Origin: Flavobacterium salmonis
GTDB lineage: Bacteria; Bacteroidota; Bacteroidia; Flavobacteriales; Flavobacteriaceae
Length of the DNA: 64,000 nt
Direction: 5' to 3'
Assembly: GCF_903819435.1 (NCBI RefSeq)
Contig: NZ_CAIJDP010000079.1
Span: forward strand, 186,001-250,000
The notes under the pieces are model-generated. The model did no database searches, was not told the DNA's origin, and saw nothing but the letters and a program-made list of their open reading frames with translations. A program made the position numbers and the translations under genes. This document shows positions 47,529 through 57,121 of this stretch, piece after piece (positions within the stretch are counted from its first letter, which is position 1; the number at the start of each line of letters is the position of its first letter).

Positions 47529-49355
47529 TTAAGGATTTATGCGCTCAATCTGATTTGTTTTTAAGTTAATCTTAAAATGATTTGAAGGTTTACCATTCAT
47601 TGTTTTCAGAAATATTTTTGCCCATAAAACCAATTTTTCATTACCGGATTTTTCTAATTGTCCGCAAACCATTTTGTACTGTTTTAATCTGCCGGAGCCA
47701 ATTTCCGGAATGGCTAATTCATCAGCATTTTTCAATCGGTAGAAATCGAAAATCATATCAAAACCTGTCCAGGATTCGAAATCTTTTACAACCAGTGAAT
47801 TTGTTTTAATTTGTGTGTCAACTTCTGCATTATTTTTATTTATATACAATAAATCTGCTCCTGAAAGTTTTAAAAGTGATGTAGAAAATTCAACAGGAAA
47901 ATCTTCAGGCAAAAAACGAAGCCTCACCAATTCTTTTAAATGCCATTTTGTAAAGTCTTCATAATCTTTTGTATTAAGAATTTCTTTGTTCCAAATAGTG
48001 TTGCTTTTTATATTTTGTAAATGAGCATATTCCTCATTATAAAAAGGGAACAAACTATTAAACTTTGCAACTTTGCCAATCACCACAGTCTGTACTTCAA
48101 GAATAGCATCCTTATGAATAGTAAGTATTTTATAAGCTGGCATATAAGCCGCCAGTGAAGGTGTCTGGATATTAAATAATGTATTCTTGTTTGAAGTAGT
48201 TCGCACTCCGGTATCGTTGATGTGCATGTGTCCGCCAAAATGAACCTGAATTCCGGCATCGGCAAATATTTGGGCTACTTCTTCATTTGGAACTCTTGAT
48301 AATTGCAATTTGTTCGAACCAAAAAGTAATTTTAATTCTGGCGATGCATCATCGTTAAAATCAATCATCGGATAATGGCTAAAGGCAATTAAGGTTTTTC
48401 CTTTTTGTTTTGCTTCCCCAGCAACCTTTTTAACCCAGTTGATCAAATGTTGTTTATAAATAAGCACATTATTATAACCAACACTGGCTCCTGAAAAATC
48501 ATGCGGATCATTCGGCAGACCGGATAATTTTTCATTCGGGACATAAGCGTTGGCGTCTATAGCCAATAGCCAGACTCCTTTTATGGGCTCAACGAGATAA
48601 CTAGCATCCGGAAGAAATAAATTGGTATTTTTGACAGGATAAGTTCTTTTTGCTAAATCAGATTCTGCAAGCGCTTTTTCGAAGTTATAACTTTCATAAT
48701 TATAATCTGAAAATGGAGTTTCCCAATACAAATAGTTTTTTTGTGGAAAGAATCCAAAGGCCTGCATTTCATTCAGGGTTTCCTTGTATCCCCAGTTTTT
48801 AATATCTGCCGTAATGATGGGTTCTAACTGATTTTCATGTTTAGTCAGGTTGTTTTTAGAACTGCTGATAATTTGTTCTTTTCCTTCTTTCCCCAAAAAA
48901 TCGGTTTTAACGGCTTCCTGAGCAAAAGGTTTTACTGTATCGTGATTTCCGGTGGTTACAAAAAATGACATACCGTATTTTTTCGAATACTCATCTAATA
49001 TTTTCCTCAATCCACGTACATGAACCGGCTGCCCATCATCACTAAAATCACCCGGAAGAACAACTTGTTTGATTCCTCTTTTTGCAATATTATTTAAGGC
49101 TTCCAGAAAAGCAAAATAGTTTTCGTTGAATATTCGGGTGGAATGCAATTGGGCATTCATTGTCCTGATATTGGCATATTCCCCGGTCACCGGATTTTGG
49201 ATTCCCTGATAATTATTGTCTTCAAATTTTGCAAAAATATCCTGTAAATGTGCATCGGCTATAAAAGCGATCTGCACATTTTTTGTTTTTGTCTGCTGTG
49301 ATTTACAGGCAGAAAGTGAAAGGAGAAACAGTACAAAAACGAATATTCTTAACAT
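47529..49355 (-). CDS. Calcineurin-like metallophosphoesterase lipoprotein
   Basis: I take MLRIFVFVLFLLSLSACKSQ as the start; an open extension of 34 codons upstream lacks any signal. The lipobox Cys is residue 17, with no acidic sorting residues after it. The mature 590 residues carry the metallophosphoesterase motifs IAFIADAHLQD, LPGDFSDDG, GNHD, FSHYPM and FGGHMHIND, all metal ligands present. The C-terminal about 200 residues have no family I recognise. It may remove phosphate from a sugar or inositol phosphate in the periplasm. The setting, between GH28 and HTCS 2 and near MIOX, invites an inositol-phosphate role, which is speculation. Confidence 0.85.
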   Translation of the reverse strand: MLRIFVFVLFLLSLSACKSQQTKTKNVQIAFIADAHLQDIFAKFEDNNYQGIQNPVTGEYANIRTMNAQLHSTRIFNENYFAFLEALNNIAKRGIKQVVLPGDFSDDGQPVHVRGLRKILDEYSKKYGMSFFVTTGNHDTVKPFAQEAVKTDFLGKEGKEQIISSSKNNLTKHENQLEPIITADIKNWGYKETLNEMQAFGFFPQKNYLYWETPFSDYNYESYNFEKALAESDLAKRTYPVKNTNLFLPDASYLVEPIKGVWLLAIDANAYVPNEKLSGLPNDPHDFSGASVGYNNVLIYKQHLINWVKKVAGEAKQKGKTLIAFSHYPMIDFNDDASPELKLLFGSNKLQLSRVPNEEVAQIFADAGIQVHFGGHMHINDTGVRTTSNKNTLFNIQTPSLAAYMPAYKILTIHKDAILEVQTVVIGKVAKFNSLFPFYNEEYAHLQNIKSNTIWNKEILNTKDYEDFTKWHLKELVRLRFLPEDFPVEFSTSLLKLSGADLLYINKNNAEVDTQIKTNSLVVKDFESWTGFDMIFDFYRLKNADELAIPEIGSGRLKQYKMVCGQLEKSGNEKLVLWAKIFLKTMNGKPSNHFKINLKTNQIERINP

Positions 49356-49503
49356 ATAACTTTTTTTATTTAACACATAGAAACATAGATTTAGTAAACT
49401 TAAAAAAGGCGTTTCACTGATTTTAAAACACATAGTTGCCAATATTAAAAATGTCATGATGACACCTTTAAATCGTATATATATTATTTTTTCAAAACGT
49501 TTC

Positions 49504-51081
49504 TTACTTACCCTCTATTTCAAGTTTTTGTCCCAATAACTGATTTTCCAGCGTTGCTGAAACTACATTTTTAAAAACGATTTGTTTGTGCTTTTGTTCA
49601 GGAAGATTTATTTCCTGCATTTTTACATTTTGAACATCATCAAACACAAACGCCGGTCTGAAATCAGAATCATCTAATATAAGTTTGATATTTTTCATAC
49701 TTATTCCGTTCGCGTGCCTTACATACAATCCATAAGCAGGCAGTTCACCAAACATAGAAAATTCAGGGTAATCCTGAACAGCTTCAGGAATCTGATTCAA
49801 ACGGTTTAGCGGAATATACGCCATTCCTTTTGAGGATCTTCCGGGATACTTGATTTCGATGTTTTCCAAAACTACATTTTCAATATTATGCCCTTTCAAA
49901 CCCACAATCGATGATGGAAAAGGGTTATGAAAGAAATCAACTTCAGGGCCTCTCAGGTCATAATTAATGTCCGGACGATCAAAAGGTATTTGTACTTTTA
50001 TGTTTTTTATGCTAACATTCTTTATAGTTCCGGGTTTATCTCCGGTTCGATTTCCTAAACGTATAAAAATAGCATTGCCTGTATTAATGGCATTTATGTT
50101 TGAAACCTCAATGTTTTCTATAAAAGCACCGTCAACAGATTCTATTGCAATGGCAGAACGAAACGTATCATAAACCTTAATGTCTCTAATGGTAACGTTT
50201 TTGAATCCGCCAAAAGAAGCGGTACCAAATTTTATAGCACTGGCGCTGGATCTGATGGTACAATTGGCAATATAAACCGAATCATTATAAAACCCCGGGT
50301 AGTAAGATTTTAAACATATTCCGTCATCGGCAGCGTTTATATCGCAGTTGGTTACCATTACGTTTTTACAATCTGTAATATCTATTCCGTCATTGTTCCA
50401 ATAGGAACGGTTTATTATTTTGAGATTATCCAAAACGAGGTTTTTACATAATTCAAAAGATAATCCCCAACAAGAGGCTTCTCCTGCATTCAATCCTTCA
50501 ATTGTAATATTTTCACATTGGGAAAAACGAAATAGTTTTGGCCGCATGGTTTCGTTTGGCCTGTTTCTGCGAAGGCTGTATTTAGGATCTACTGCGATAC
50601 CGGCATGATGAAGGCTGTCAATATTCAAAGCCAGTTGTAAACCCTGACCATCAATTGTTCCTTTACCTTTTAGTGAAATGTTTTTGGCTTTATGAGCAAT
50701 AATCAAAGCCATTTGGGAATTGTCATCTTTTTTGGGAGAATCAGGTCTTCCTTCAAAAGTCATATTAGGATAGTCTTTCGGATTTGTACTTCCAAGCAAT
50801 ACCGATCCTTCTTCAAAATACAAGGTTACATTGCTTTTTAGAATAATACTTCCGGATAAAAAGTTTCCTTTTGGAAAAACTACACGGCCTCCTTTATTTT
50901 TAAAAGCGGCATCAATTGCTTTTTGGATTGCAATGGTACTAATCGTTTTTCCGTCTGCTTTGGAGCCATAGCTCGTAATTGAAAAATCCTTTTGAGCTTT
51001 TTGTGCGTTCGACTCAAAACCAAAAGCGAAAAGATGGATTATTAAGGAAATAAAAAACAGTTTTAGTTTAATTTTTGACAT
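49504..51081 (-). CDS. GH28 polygalacturonase-family enzyme 2, secreted
   Basis: From MSKIKLKLFFISL (signal peptide ending SNAQ) this is 525 aa; a nine-codon extension to 51108 is open but less likely. The beta-helix has YGSKADGKTISTIAIQKAID at the start, GIDITD (residue about 232) and ADDGICLK further on. The second Asp pair is the catalytic DD of GH28, and a SASAIKFGTASFGG block stands where GHG is usual. It is longer and more divergent than GH28 enzyme 1, so it may cut a differently decorated galacturonide. It lies between DUF4861 (72 bases upstream) and the metallophosphoesterase. Confidence 0.87.
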   Translation of the reverse strand: MSKIKLKLFFISLIIHLFAFGFESNAQKAQKDFSITSYGSKADGKTISTIAIQKAIDAAFKNKGGRVVFPKGNFLSGSIILKSNVTLYFEEGSVLLGSTNPKDYPNMTFEGRPDSPKKDDNSQMALIIAHKAKNISLKGKGTIDGQGLQLALNIDSLHHAGIAVDPKYSLRRNRPNETMRPKLFRFSQCENITIEGLNAGEASCWGLSFELCKNLVLDNLKIINRSYWNNDGIDITDCKNVMVTNCDINAADDGICLKSYYPGFYNDSVYIANCTIRSSASAIKFGTASFGGFKNVTIRDIKVYDTFRSAIAIESVDGAFIENIEVSNINAINTGNAIFIRLGNRTGDKPGTIKNVSIKNIKVQIPFDRPDINYDLRGPEVDFFHNPFPSSIVGLKGHNIENVVLENIEIKYPGRSSKGMAYIPLNRLNQIPEAVQDYPEFSMFGELPAYGLYVRHANGISMKNIKLILDDSDFRPAFVFDDVQNVKMQEINLPEQKHKQIVFKNVVSATLENQLLGQKLEIEGK

Positions 51082-51153
51082 TTTTATTCTTTTAGAAAAT
51101 ACCGTCAAACAAAAAAATTAAACTAAAACTGCTTGTAAAAAAATAAAGAAATC

Positions 51154-52005
51154 TTACTTTTTAATGTAAGCTTCTAATTTATCTAAAGTGTTAAGTTCTG
51201 TCTCTCTTGCGCAAGAGGATATAATTTTTGTTTCTAAGTATTTTGCTGGTTTAGAAATTAACAAATATTGTGTTCCATCGTCATTCGTTTTTACATAATC
51301 TTTAGGATTGTACATGATAGCAGCACCAACTTCAACGATTTCTGCTGCTACATCTTCTGGATGTTTTCCCCATACGGCGATGTAATTAGTTCCTTTTTTA
51401 GTTTGAAAATCTTTAAAATAATTTACTCCGGTAACAAATTGTACTTTTTCTCCATTTAAGCTAAAAGCTTCCACTTTTGCCTCTCTTTTTCCTGAAAATA
51501 CAGTAACACGAACTAAAATATCTACTTTTTTTCCTTTGTATGGCACTCCTCTTGAAATCATTTCCATCCATGAAGTCGTATCTGTTTTTCCAACACGAGC
51601 CAAACGGTTTGTAACAGGATTCAATGGCACCACTTTTTCACCGTCCCAAAGCTTTACACCGCCTAAACCACTGGTTGCTGCTACTTTATAATAATCAGCT
51701 CCCCATCCTTCTTTTTGCTGTTCAGGAGTTGGATACCAATTAGCTTTTTTCAGTTCTAAACCTGCTTTTGCTTTATTGTACACATCAATAGCCACTTTAT
51801 CGCTAAAATAGATTCTCAATGCCATCCATTCGTTTTCAATTGCCGGTCCGTGATGCCCGATTGTTTTGTACAAATCTCCTGATTCTGAACCTATATCTGT
51901 TAAATACGTTATTTTATCAGACTTCATATACAAACTGGTGTCTGTATTATTTTGTGCAAAACCAATACAGCAAAACAGCAAAGCAGCTAAAAATGATAAT
52001 TTCAT
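51154..52005 (-). CDS. DUF4861 secreted protein
   Basis: The protein has 283 aa with a signal peptide (ending GFAQ). I recognise DUF4861-type sequence: IGHHGPAIENEWMALRIYFS near 49-68, then beta-rich stretches such as LVRVTVFSGKREAKVEAFS. Proteins of this family turn up in pectin PULs, but I know of no proven function. The fold looks all-beta, possibly sugar binding or catalytic. A hairpin repeat lies in the 232-base gap upstream. Little more can be said. Confidence 0.7.
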   Translation of the reverse strand: MKLSFLAALLFCCIGFAQNNTDTSLYMKSDKITYLTDIGSESGDLYKTIGHHGPAIENEWMALRIYFSDKVAIDVYNKAKAGLELKKANWYPTPEQQKEGWGADYYKVAATSGLGGVKLWDGEKVVPLNPVTNRLARVGKTDTTSWMEMISRGVPYKGKKVDILVRVTVFSGKREAKVEAFSLNGEKVQFVTGVNYFKDFQTKKGTNYIAVWGKHPEDVAAEIVEVGAAIMYNPKDYVKTNDDGTQYLLISKPAKYLETKIISSCARETELNTLDKLEAYIKK

Positions 52006-52116
52006 AATTTCAATTATTTATAAGATTAATTTAATTTCCGTAAAAATAAAACAACCTTTTAATAATACAGCAACATTTTTTATAATATTAACTCGTTTAG
52101 TGGAATTAAAAATGAA

Positions 52117-52205
52117 TGTCAGACTGAGTCCATTGGCTTTGCTTAGGATAAAATCAGTCGAAGCCACTAAATTTCATAAGCCTTCGACACAGCTCAGGAT
52201 GACAT
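52117..52205. repeat. Hairpin repeat of the GTCATCCTGAG type (member 3)
   Basis: The ends TGTCAGACTGAG and CTCAGGATGACA are inverted with two mismatches. Inner blocks AGTCGAAGCC and GCCTTCGAC keep the family pattern. It lies between the toroid protein and DUF4861. Confidence 0.65.
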
Positions 52206-52237
52206 ATGCTTTCAATTAAATCAAACAAGTTAAATAT

Positions 52238-54034
52238 TTAAGAAATTATCATTTTATGATGAAATGGCGTAAATCCTGTAATGTAAACATGTTCACCGTT
52301 TGTTCGTAAACTTCCCTGATGATACGTATACTCCTCACTATCCAGATTTTCTATGTTTAAATGTTCACATTTTCCGGGACCAAATTGTATGCTGTCTGAT
52401 CCTACAGAGAGTGCTCCCTGTCCGGATTTCAGGAAATAATTCTTTTTTTCATCCAATGTTGCTCCGATTATATTGCTTCCTTCTTTAAAACACATTTCTA
52501 TCGTTACTTCTACATTTGGAGGACCGTCTACTTTAAAATCAAGACTTAATGTCCCGTTATCTTCTGCGATTTCAATGACAGTTGTCTGCGTTTTTACGTT
52601 GCTTTTTATACGGGAATCAAAATCCATTTTATTCCAAAAACGTCCGTCAGGTGACTCTGATAATTTGTAATCGCCATCTGCTTTTCGAAATTCTTCAGCA
52701 AGAGGCTGATAATAATCGGCTTCTTTGGTTTCCTTCAAAATGTATTTATTTCCTTCTCTTACAATTCCATCACTGCTGAAATAGCCCATTCTGAAAAATG
52801 AGGTAGAAAGACGCATGTATTTAAGTATAGCCTCCCCTTTTCGATACATTAAAAAATTCGGATTTGAAGATCTCCCTGAAACAATCATTACCGGTTTGTC
52901 ATTTCCGCCAAATAAGGTTACAGATGTTTTGCCACGTCTGATTCTAGCCAGATTTGAAATGGCAAAAAACTTTTCGAAATCATTTACAACCGTGGTGTCA
53001 ACAGTAATTTTTTTTCTGAGTTCTTCATTTTCCATAAAAAAAGCAAGCGAACCTGATAAAATATCTGTGGCAAAAGCCGGAAGATTTTCAATCAGATTTG
53101 CCATGTGCGCAAACATTGGATTTTTTGTCCGGATTGCCATATAACGATACTGGAGATAAAAGTTCGTCACCTTTAAATCCATAAACTGATCTTGTCTTTT
53201 TGAATCAACCGTAACCAAATCACCGTTTGATTCTGTATAATAAAAATAAGTAATCAGGTTTTTATTTACTATCTCTAATAACTCCGGCCTGTTTAACAAT
53301 CTGGACATGGTAATTAAAGCCTTGTCTATCACGGCAGAGTAAATTCCGCTTCGTTCAGCATAATGTCCGTCTTGATTCATATAAATTCCTTCGGCCAGCC
53401 ATTCATCAATTCTTTGCACATATCTGATATCAGGAAACAACGAATTAATATTGGCCAAAGCAGCACAAATCACCCATCTGTGATTAGGGGTATGAACGCC
53501 TCCGGTAACCATAGCCTCGCCTGCATTCAGAATAAATTTTTTCAATTTATCCTTTAATTGAACTAGATCAGCTTGTTTATTATTTTTTAATATTGCTGCT
53601 GCCGGACAAATATATTCCAGAATAAAGGCAGTATCCGGTGGAGATTGCCTGTTTCCTCCTGCGTCTAAGGTACCGTCCCTGTATTGTTCTTTTAACAAAA
53701 AGTCTATTGCCTCATTCAGTTTTTCAGCGAGTATTTTTGATTTATAATATTCTGAATCTGAATTAGACATTGAAGCAGTCATAATGGTTATTGAACTTGC
53801 AACACCACGAAAACTACTGAGTTTGATAGCAGAATCAAAAGGTGGTTTATTCAATATAGATTTAACTTTTGCGTCATTGTTCAAAATGAGCTTTTTCATT
53901 AACTCTGTATCTTCTTTAACTTTGCTGTTATCAGATAGCATATCATTTGCAAAAACGATATCACTAACCAGAGCTCCTGCTAATGTGAGGCTTGATAATC
54001 TAATAAATTCTCCACGACTCATTTGATTTTTCAT
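52238..54034 (-). CDS. Secreted toroid lyase-like protein, family not recognised
   Basis: The 598-aa protein opens MKNQMSRGEFIRLSSLTLAGA, a Tat-like leader lacking the twin arginine. Residues 80-320 are helical in an (alpha/alpha) toroid manner: HTPNHRWVICAALANI with Asn184, His185 and Trp187, then DGHYAERSGIYS with Asp222, His224 and Tyr225. Asn/His/Tyr sets of this kind are the active site of toroid lyases (PL8, heparinase-type and others). The C-terminal 250 residues look like a beta-sandwich. It could be the missing lyase producing unsaturated uronates for GH105, or a new family. I could not match it to a named one. Context is pectin/AGP-type genes. Confidence 0.55.
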   Translation of the reverse strand: MKNQMSRGEFIRLSSLTLAGALVSDIVFANDMLSDNSKVKEDTELMKKLILNNDAKVKSILNKPPFDSAIKLSSFRGVASSITIMTASMSNSDSEYYKSKILAEKLNEAIDFLLKEQYRDGTLDAGGNRQSPPDTAFILEYICPAAAILKNNKQADLVQLKDKLKKFILNAGEAMVTGGVHTPNHRWVICAALANINSLFPDIRYVQRIDEWLAEGIYMNQDGHYAERSGIYSAVIDKALITMSRLLNRPELLEIVNKNLITYFYYTESNGDLVTVDSKRQDQFMDLKVTNFYLQYRYMAIRTKNPMFAHMANLIENLPAFATDILSGSLAFFMENEELRKKITVDTTVVNDFEKFFAISNLARIRRGKTSVTLFGGNDKPVMIVSGRSSNPNFLMYRKGEAILKYMRLSTSFFRMGYFSSDGIVREGNKYILKETKEADYYQPLAEEFRKADGDYKLSESPDGRFWNKMDFDSRIKSNVKTQTTVIEIAEDNGTLSLDFKVDGPPNVEVTIEMCFKEGSNIIGATLDEKKNYFLKSGQGALSVGSDSIQFGPGKCEHLNIENLDSEEYTYHQGSLRTNGEHVYITGFTPFHHKMIIS

Positions 54035-54085
54035 GCTGTTGTTTTTTTATCATTCAACTTAGTTACTTCTGAAATTATAATCAAA

Positions 54086-54652
54086 CTACTTGTCTACGAC
54101 TTTTACTAATACCCAATTGATACCCAATGGATTTTTGGTTATTTTACAGATTAAAGGAAACTCCGGATTTTTTACGATCCACATTTCGGTTTCATCAATT
54201 TGTGCAATTACATGTAAGGTATCAACCGTTTTTCCTTCAATCAACACATTGCTGTTTTCTGAATTCTGATCTAAAACATAAGTGGTATTGTTGTAAATGA
54301 ATTTATTATTTTTTAATAATTCCTGATAAGCCGACTGCGAAATCATAAAGAAAGTCTCTGTTGGTTTTAAGTTCAAAACGGGTTCAGATTCTCCCTGGTT
54401 ATAGCTTAATTCAGTACCGTTTTTTAATGCTTCAGGCAAGGTAATAATACTGCTTTTTACACCTCTTGTGTCCAGATCTAAAACCAGTTTATTATTATCT
54501 GTTTTAGACGTCAGTTTTAGAGTTCTGGTTTGACCGTGCAGCTTACAGATATAATGTAATTCTGTATTGTTTTTAATTGTTGGAATATAATTTTGTGCGG
54601 TTACCATTTGAAATATTCCACACAAAAGAACAGTAAAGATTGCATTTTTCAT
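54086..54652 (-). CDS. Small secreted protein of unknown function
   Basis: I take MKNAIFTVLLCGIFQMVTAQ as start; this gives 188 aa with a clear signal peptide and leaves 7 bases from the preceding GH92 stop. The longer open frame to 54748 would overlap GH92 by 89 bases. The mature 168 residues look beta-rich (LHYICKLHGQTRTLKLT, KLVLDLDTRG, WVLVKVVDK) with one Cys and no motif I know. Tight coupling to GH92 suggests a shared job, perhaps substrate or enzyme binding. It is not recognisable as any named family. Confidence 0.7.
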   Translation of the reverse strand: MKNAIFTVLLCGIFQMVTAQNYIPTIKNNTELHYICKLHGQTRTLKLTSKTDNNKLVLDLDTRGVKSSIITLPEALKNGTELSYNQGESEPVLNLKPTETFFMISQSAYQELLKNNKFIYNNTTYVLDQNSENSNVLIEGKTVDTLHVIAQIDETEMWIVKNPEFPLICKITKNPLGINWVLVKVVDK

Positions 54653-54659
54653 TGGTAGT

Positions 54660-56933
54660 TTATTTTGTTGGTGGTAAAATTGTAGTTCCCCAGGCAGAAG
54701 GCTTCGAATCCATTTCAAGGACCAATTCTCCTCCCTTAACAATATCATCGTGCAAAATCCAGGCTTTATTATAGGTTTTTCCGTTCAATAAAGCAGTTTT
54801 GATATATTTATTTTTTTCGCTCAGCTTTTTGGTTGTAATCTTAAAAGTTTTTCCTTCCTCCAACTGCAAAGTGATTCCTTTAATTAATGGTGTATTTAAT
54901 AAATAATACGGCTGACCGGCATTTGGATACAATCCCATCATATGAAAAGCAAGCCAGGAAGACATCGCTCCAGAATCGTCATTACCGGGCAAACCTTCAT
55001 GTGATGTATTAAAATTATCTTTTATAATCGTTCTGATGCGGTCACTGCTTAAATACGGTTTCCCGATCCAGTGGTACATTGTAGGTGCCAAAAAGGAAGG
55101 TTCATTCGATACATCATACAATTTGGTATCAAAAAAAGTATCCAGTCTGTTTTTGAAAGCTACTTCACCGCCTGATTTAGCAACAATTGTCGGAATATCA
55201 TGCGGCACACTTAACGAATATTCCCATGATGTTCCTTCATAAAAAAACACGCACCAATGGCAAACATACCAAGGAGATTCTGTAATGGTTGGCGTATATT
55301 TATAGGTTGGTTTCTGAATTTTTGATTCTCCAAAAACAACGTCATCCAGCCAGTTTCCGGAAGCGTCTTTTGGCATAATGAAACCTTTGGCTCCATTATT
55401 TTCATAATCCGGACGCCATAAATTTTGCCAGTTATCAGCTTGCTTGATATACTGATTATAAATTTCGGTATGATTTAAACCTTTGGCAACAGTGGCAATA
55501 TTATAATCATTGTAGGCATAATCCATCGTACGGTTTCCGGCACGATCTGTACCAAACGGTACATAACCCAAACGTAAATAATCTAATAAACCGCCCCTTC
55601 CTTCTCGTTCTTCATTTCCACCGGGCGGTATTGTTGCATCCTTAAGCATCGCTTTTAATGCTAATTCATAATCTATTCCTTTTAAACTTTTTACGAAAGC
55701 ATCAGCAAGTACAGTTTCAGCATTCGAACCGCCTTGGGTACGGCCATTATCATTACCGCTTCTTCCTTCGGGTAAATAGCCTTCGCGTTTGTAAATATTA
55801 AGCATCCCATTAACAATTTCTACCTGACGTTTCGGGGCAATTAACGTAATTAAAGGACTCGAACTTCTGAAAGTGTCCCAAATACAGTAAAAATCATCAT
55901 AATAAGGTTCATCATTTGTCCATAACGGATTTTCTCCTGTTCTGTTAACAGGCATTATCATGGTGTGATACAAACCTGTGTAAAACATTTTTTTATATTT
56001 CTCAGAAGTATCGTCAGAAAGATTAACACGACTGAGTAATTGCTCCCATTTACCTTCCAGATCAGCTAAAACGGTATTAAAATTCCAATGCGGAATTTCG
56101 ACTTCGATATTATTTTTTGCTTTTAATTCACTTAAAAACGAGATTCCAATTTTAATATTGACTTCCTGTTTTCCTGCTGCACCAAAAGAAACCAAAGCCG
56201 CAGTCTTTTTACCTGAATCAAACTGAGCAGATTGGCTGCTGTAAAATTTTCCGTCTTTCCATGTAACATATTTTGCAATGGGCTGGTCAAATGTTGCCCA
56301 AAAGTAAACGGTATAAGCACGTCCGTTATTCCAGCCACCTCTGATTCTGCTGTATCCGCGGACTTCAGTATCTGAAACAATTTCTATCTGGGAACCTACA
56401 AATTGCTGTGACTCTCTTGCATTGGGTTCCGGATTTTCTCCTAAAAAAAATCCCGGATCAATTTTTAATTCTTTTGATGCATTTTTTGGATAGGTTATGC
56501 GATAGAAAGAAACTTTTTCGGCTGTTGTTATTTCTGTTTTTATTTGATTTTCTTTGAAAACGGTTTCATAATACCCCAACTTTACGTTTTCTTCTGCTCT
56601 GTGTGAAGTTTGGTCTAATTTGTCTAAAGATCCGGAAAAAGGCATAATTTGTATGTTTCCGTATTTAGGGCCTCCACCGGTTCCGCTCACATGAACCTGA
56701 CTAAAACCTGTAACCTCTTTAGGCAATGGCAGCCAGCCACTATTAGGGCTTACCGTACAATCCGGACTTGGTTTAACCATTCCGTAAGGACATGAGGGAC
56801 CAATAAAAACCCGCCCATCTCCTTCAGAGCCGATCATTGGATCTACATAAGTGTGAACTTTTTGTTGGGCATTTATGGTAATTGTAAAGAATAATGATAT
56901 CCCTAAAAGTATAATTTTGCGATATATTTTCAT
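54660..56933 (-). CDS. GH92 family glycosidase 1 (alpha-mannosidase-type)
   Basis: The 757-aa protein has a signal peptide (ending INAQQ). GH92 is calcium-dependent exo-alpha-mannosidase-type. Landmarks are VDPMIGSEGDG and CPYGMVKPSPD at the start, WDTFRSSSPLITLI in the middle, ERGRGGLLDYLRLGYVPF-like regions, and LPGNDDSGAMSSWLAFHMMGLYP near 660. The usual GNEPSHH reads SNEPSFLAP here, so the His pair is missing and the specificity may be altered. It precedes the small secreted protein by 7 bases and follows the second GH92 after 188 bases with a hairpin repeat. Family firm, substrate open. Confidence 0.88.
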   Translation of the reverse strand: MKIYRKIILLGISLFFTITINAQQKVHTYVDPMIGSEGDGRVFIGPSCPYGMVKPSPDCTVSPNSGWLPLPKEVTGFSQVHVSGTGGGPKYGNIQIMPFSGSLDKLDQTSHRAEENVKLGYYETVFKENQIKTEITTAEKVSFYRITYPKNASKELKIDPGFFLGENPEPNARESQQFVGSQIEIVSDTEVRGYSRIRGGWNNGRAYTVYFWATFDQPIAKYVTWKDGKFYSSQSAQFDSGKKTAALVSFGAAGKQEVNIKIGISFLSELKAKNNIEVEIPHWNFNTVLADLEGKWEQLLSRVNLSDDTSEKYKKMFYTGLYHTMIMPVNRTGENPLWTNDEPYYDDFYCIWDTFRSSSPLITLIAPKRQVEIVNGMLNIYKREGYLPEGRSGNDNGRTQGGSNAETVLADAFVKSLKGIDYELALKAMLKDATIPPGGNEEREGRGGLLDYLRLGYVPFGTDRAGNRTMDYAYNDYNIATVAKGLNHTEIYNQYIKQADNWQNLWRPDYENNGAKGFIMPKDASGNWLDDVVFGESKIQKPTYKYTPTITESPWYVCHWCVFFYEGTSWEYSLSVPHDIPTIVAKSGGEVAFKNRLDTFFDTKLYDVSNEPSFLAPTMYHWIGKPYLSSDRIRTIIKDNFNTSHEGLPGNDDSGAMSSWLAFHMMGLYPNAGQPYYLLNTPLIKGITLQLEEGKTFKITTKKLSEKNKYIKTALLNGKTYNKAWILHDDIVKGGELVLEMDSKPSAWGTTILPPTK

Positions 56934-57039
56934 TGTTTATTTTATTTCTTTAACACTGTTTTTTGCATTTTTTGGAGGTTTACTTTCCTGTAAACCGGAC
57001 TCAAAATCATTTGATGACAAAATGAGAATGGTAGTAGTA

Positions 57040-57099
57040 TGTCAGCATGAGAGTCGAAGTTTTTTCGTGGTAAAAAATCTTCGACTAACTCAGAATGAC
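57040..57099. repeat. Hairpin repeat of the GTCATCCTGAG type (member 4)
   Basis: AGTCGAAG (57052-57059) pairs with CTTCGACT (57079-57086), and GTCAGCATGAG with CTCAGAATGAC outside it (8 of 11). The loop is T/A-rich. It sits in the 188-base gap between the two GH92 genes. Confidence 0.7.
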
Positions 57100-57121
57100 C
57101 ATCAGATTAAATTTAATATTA

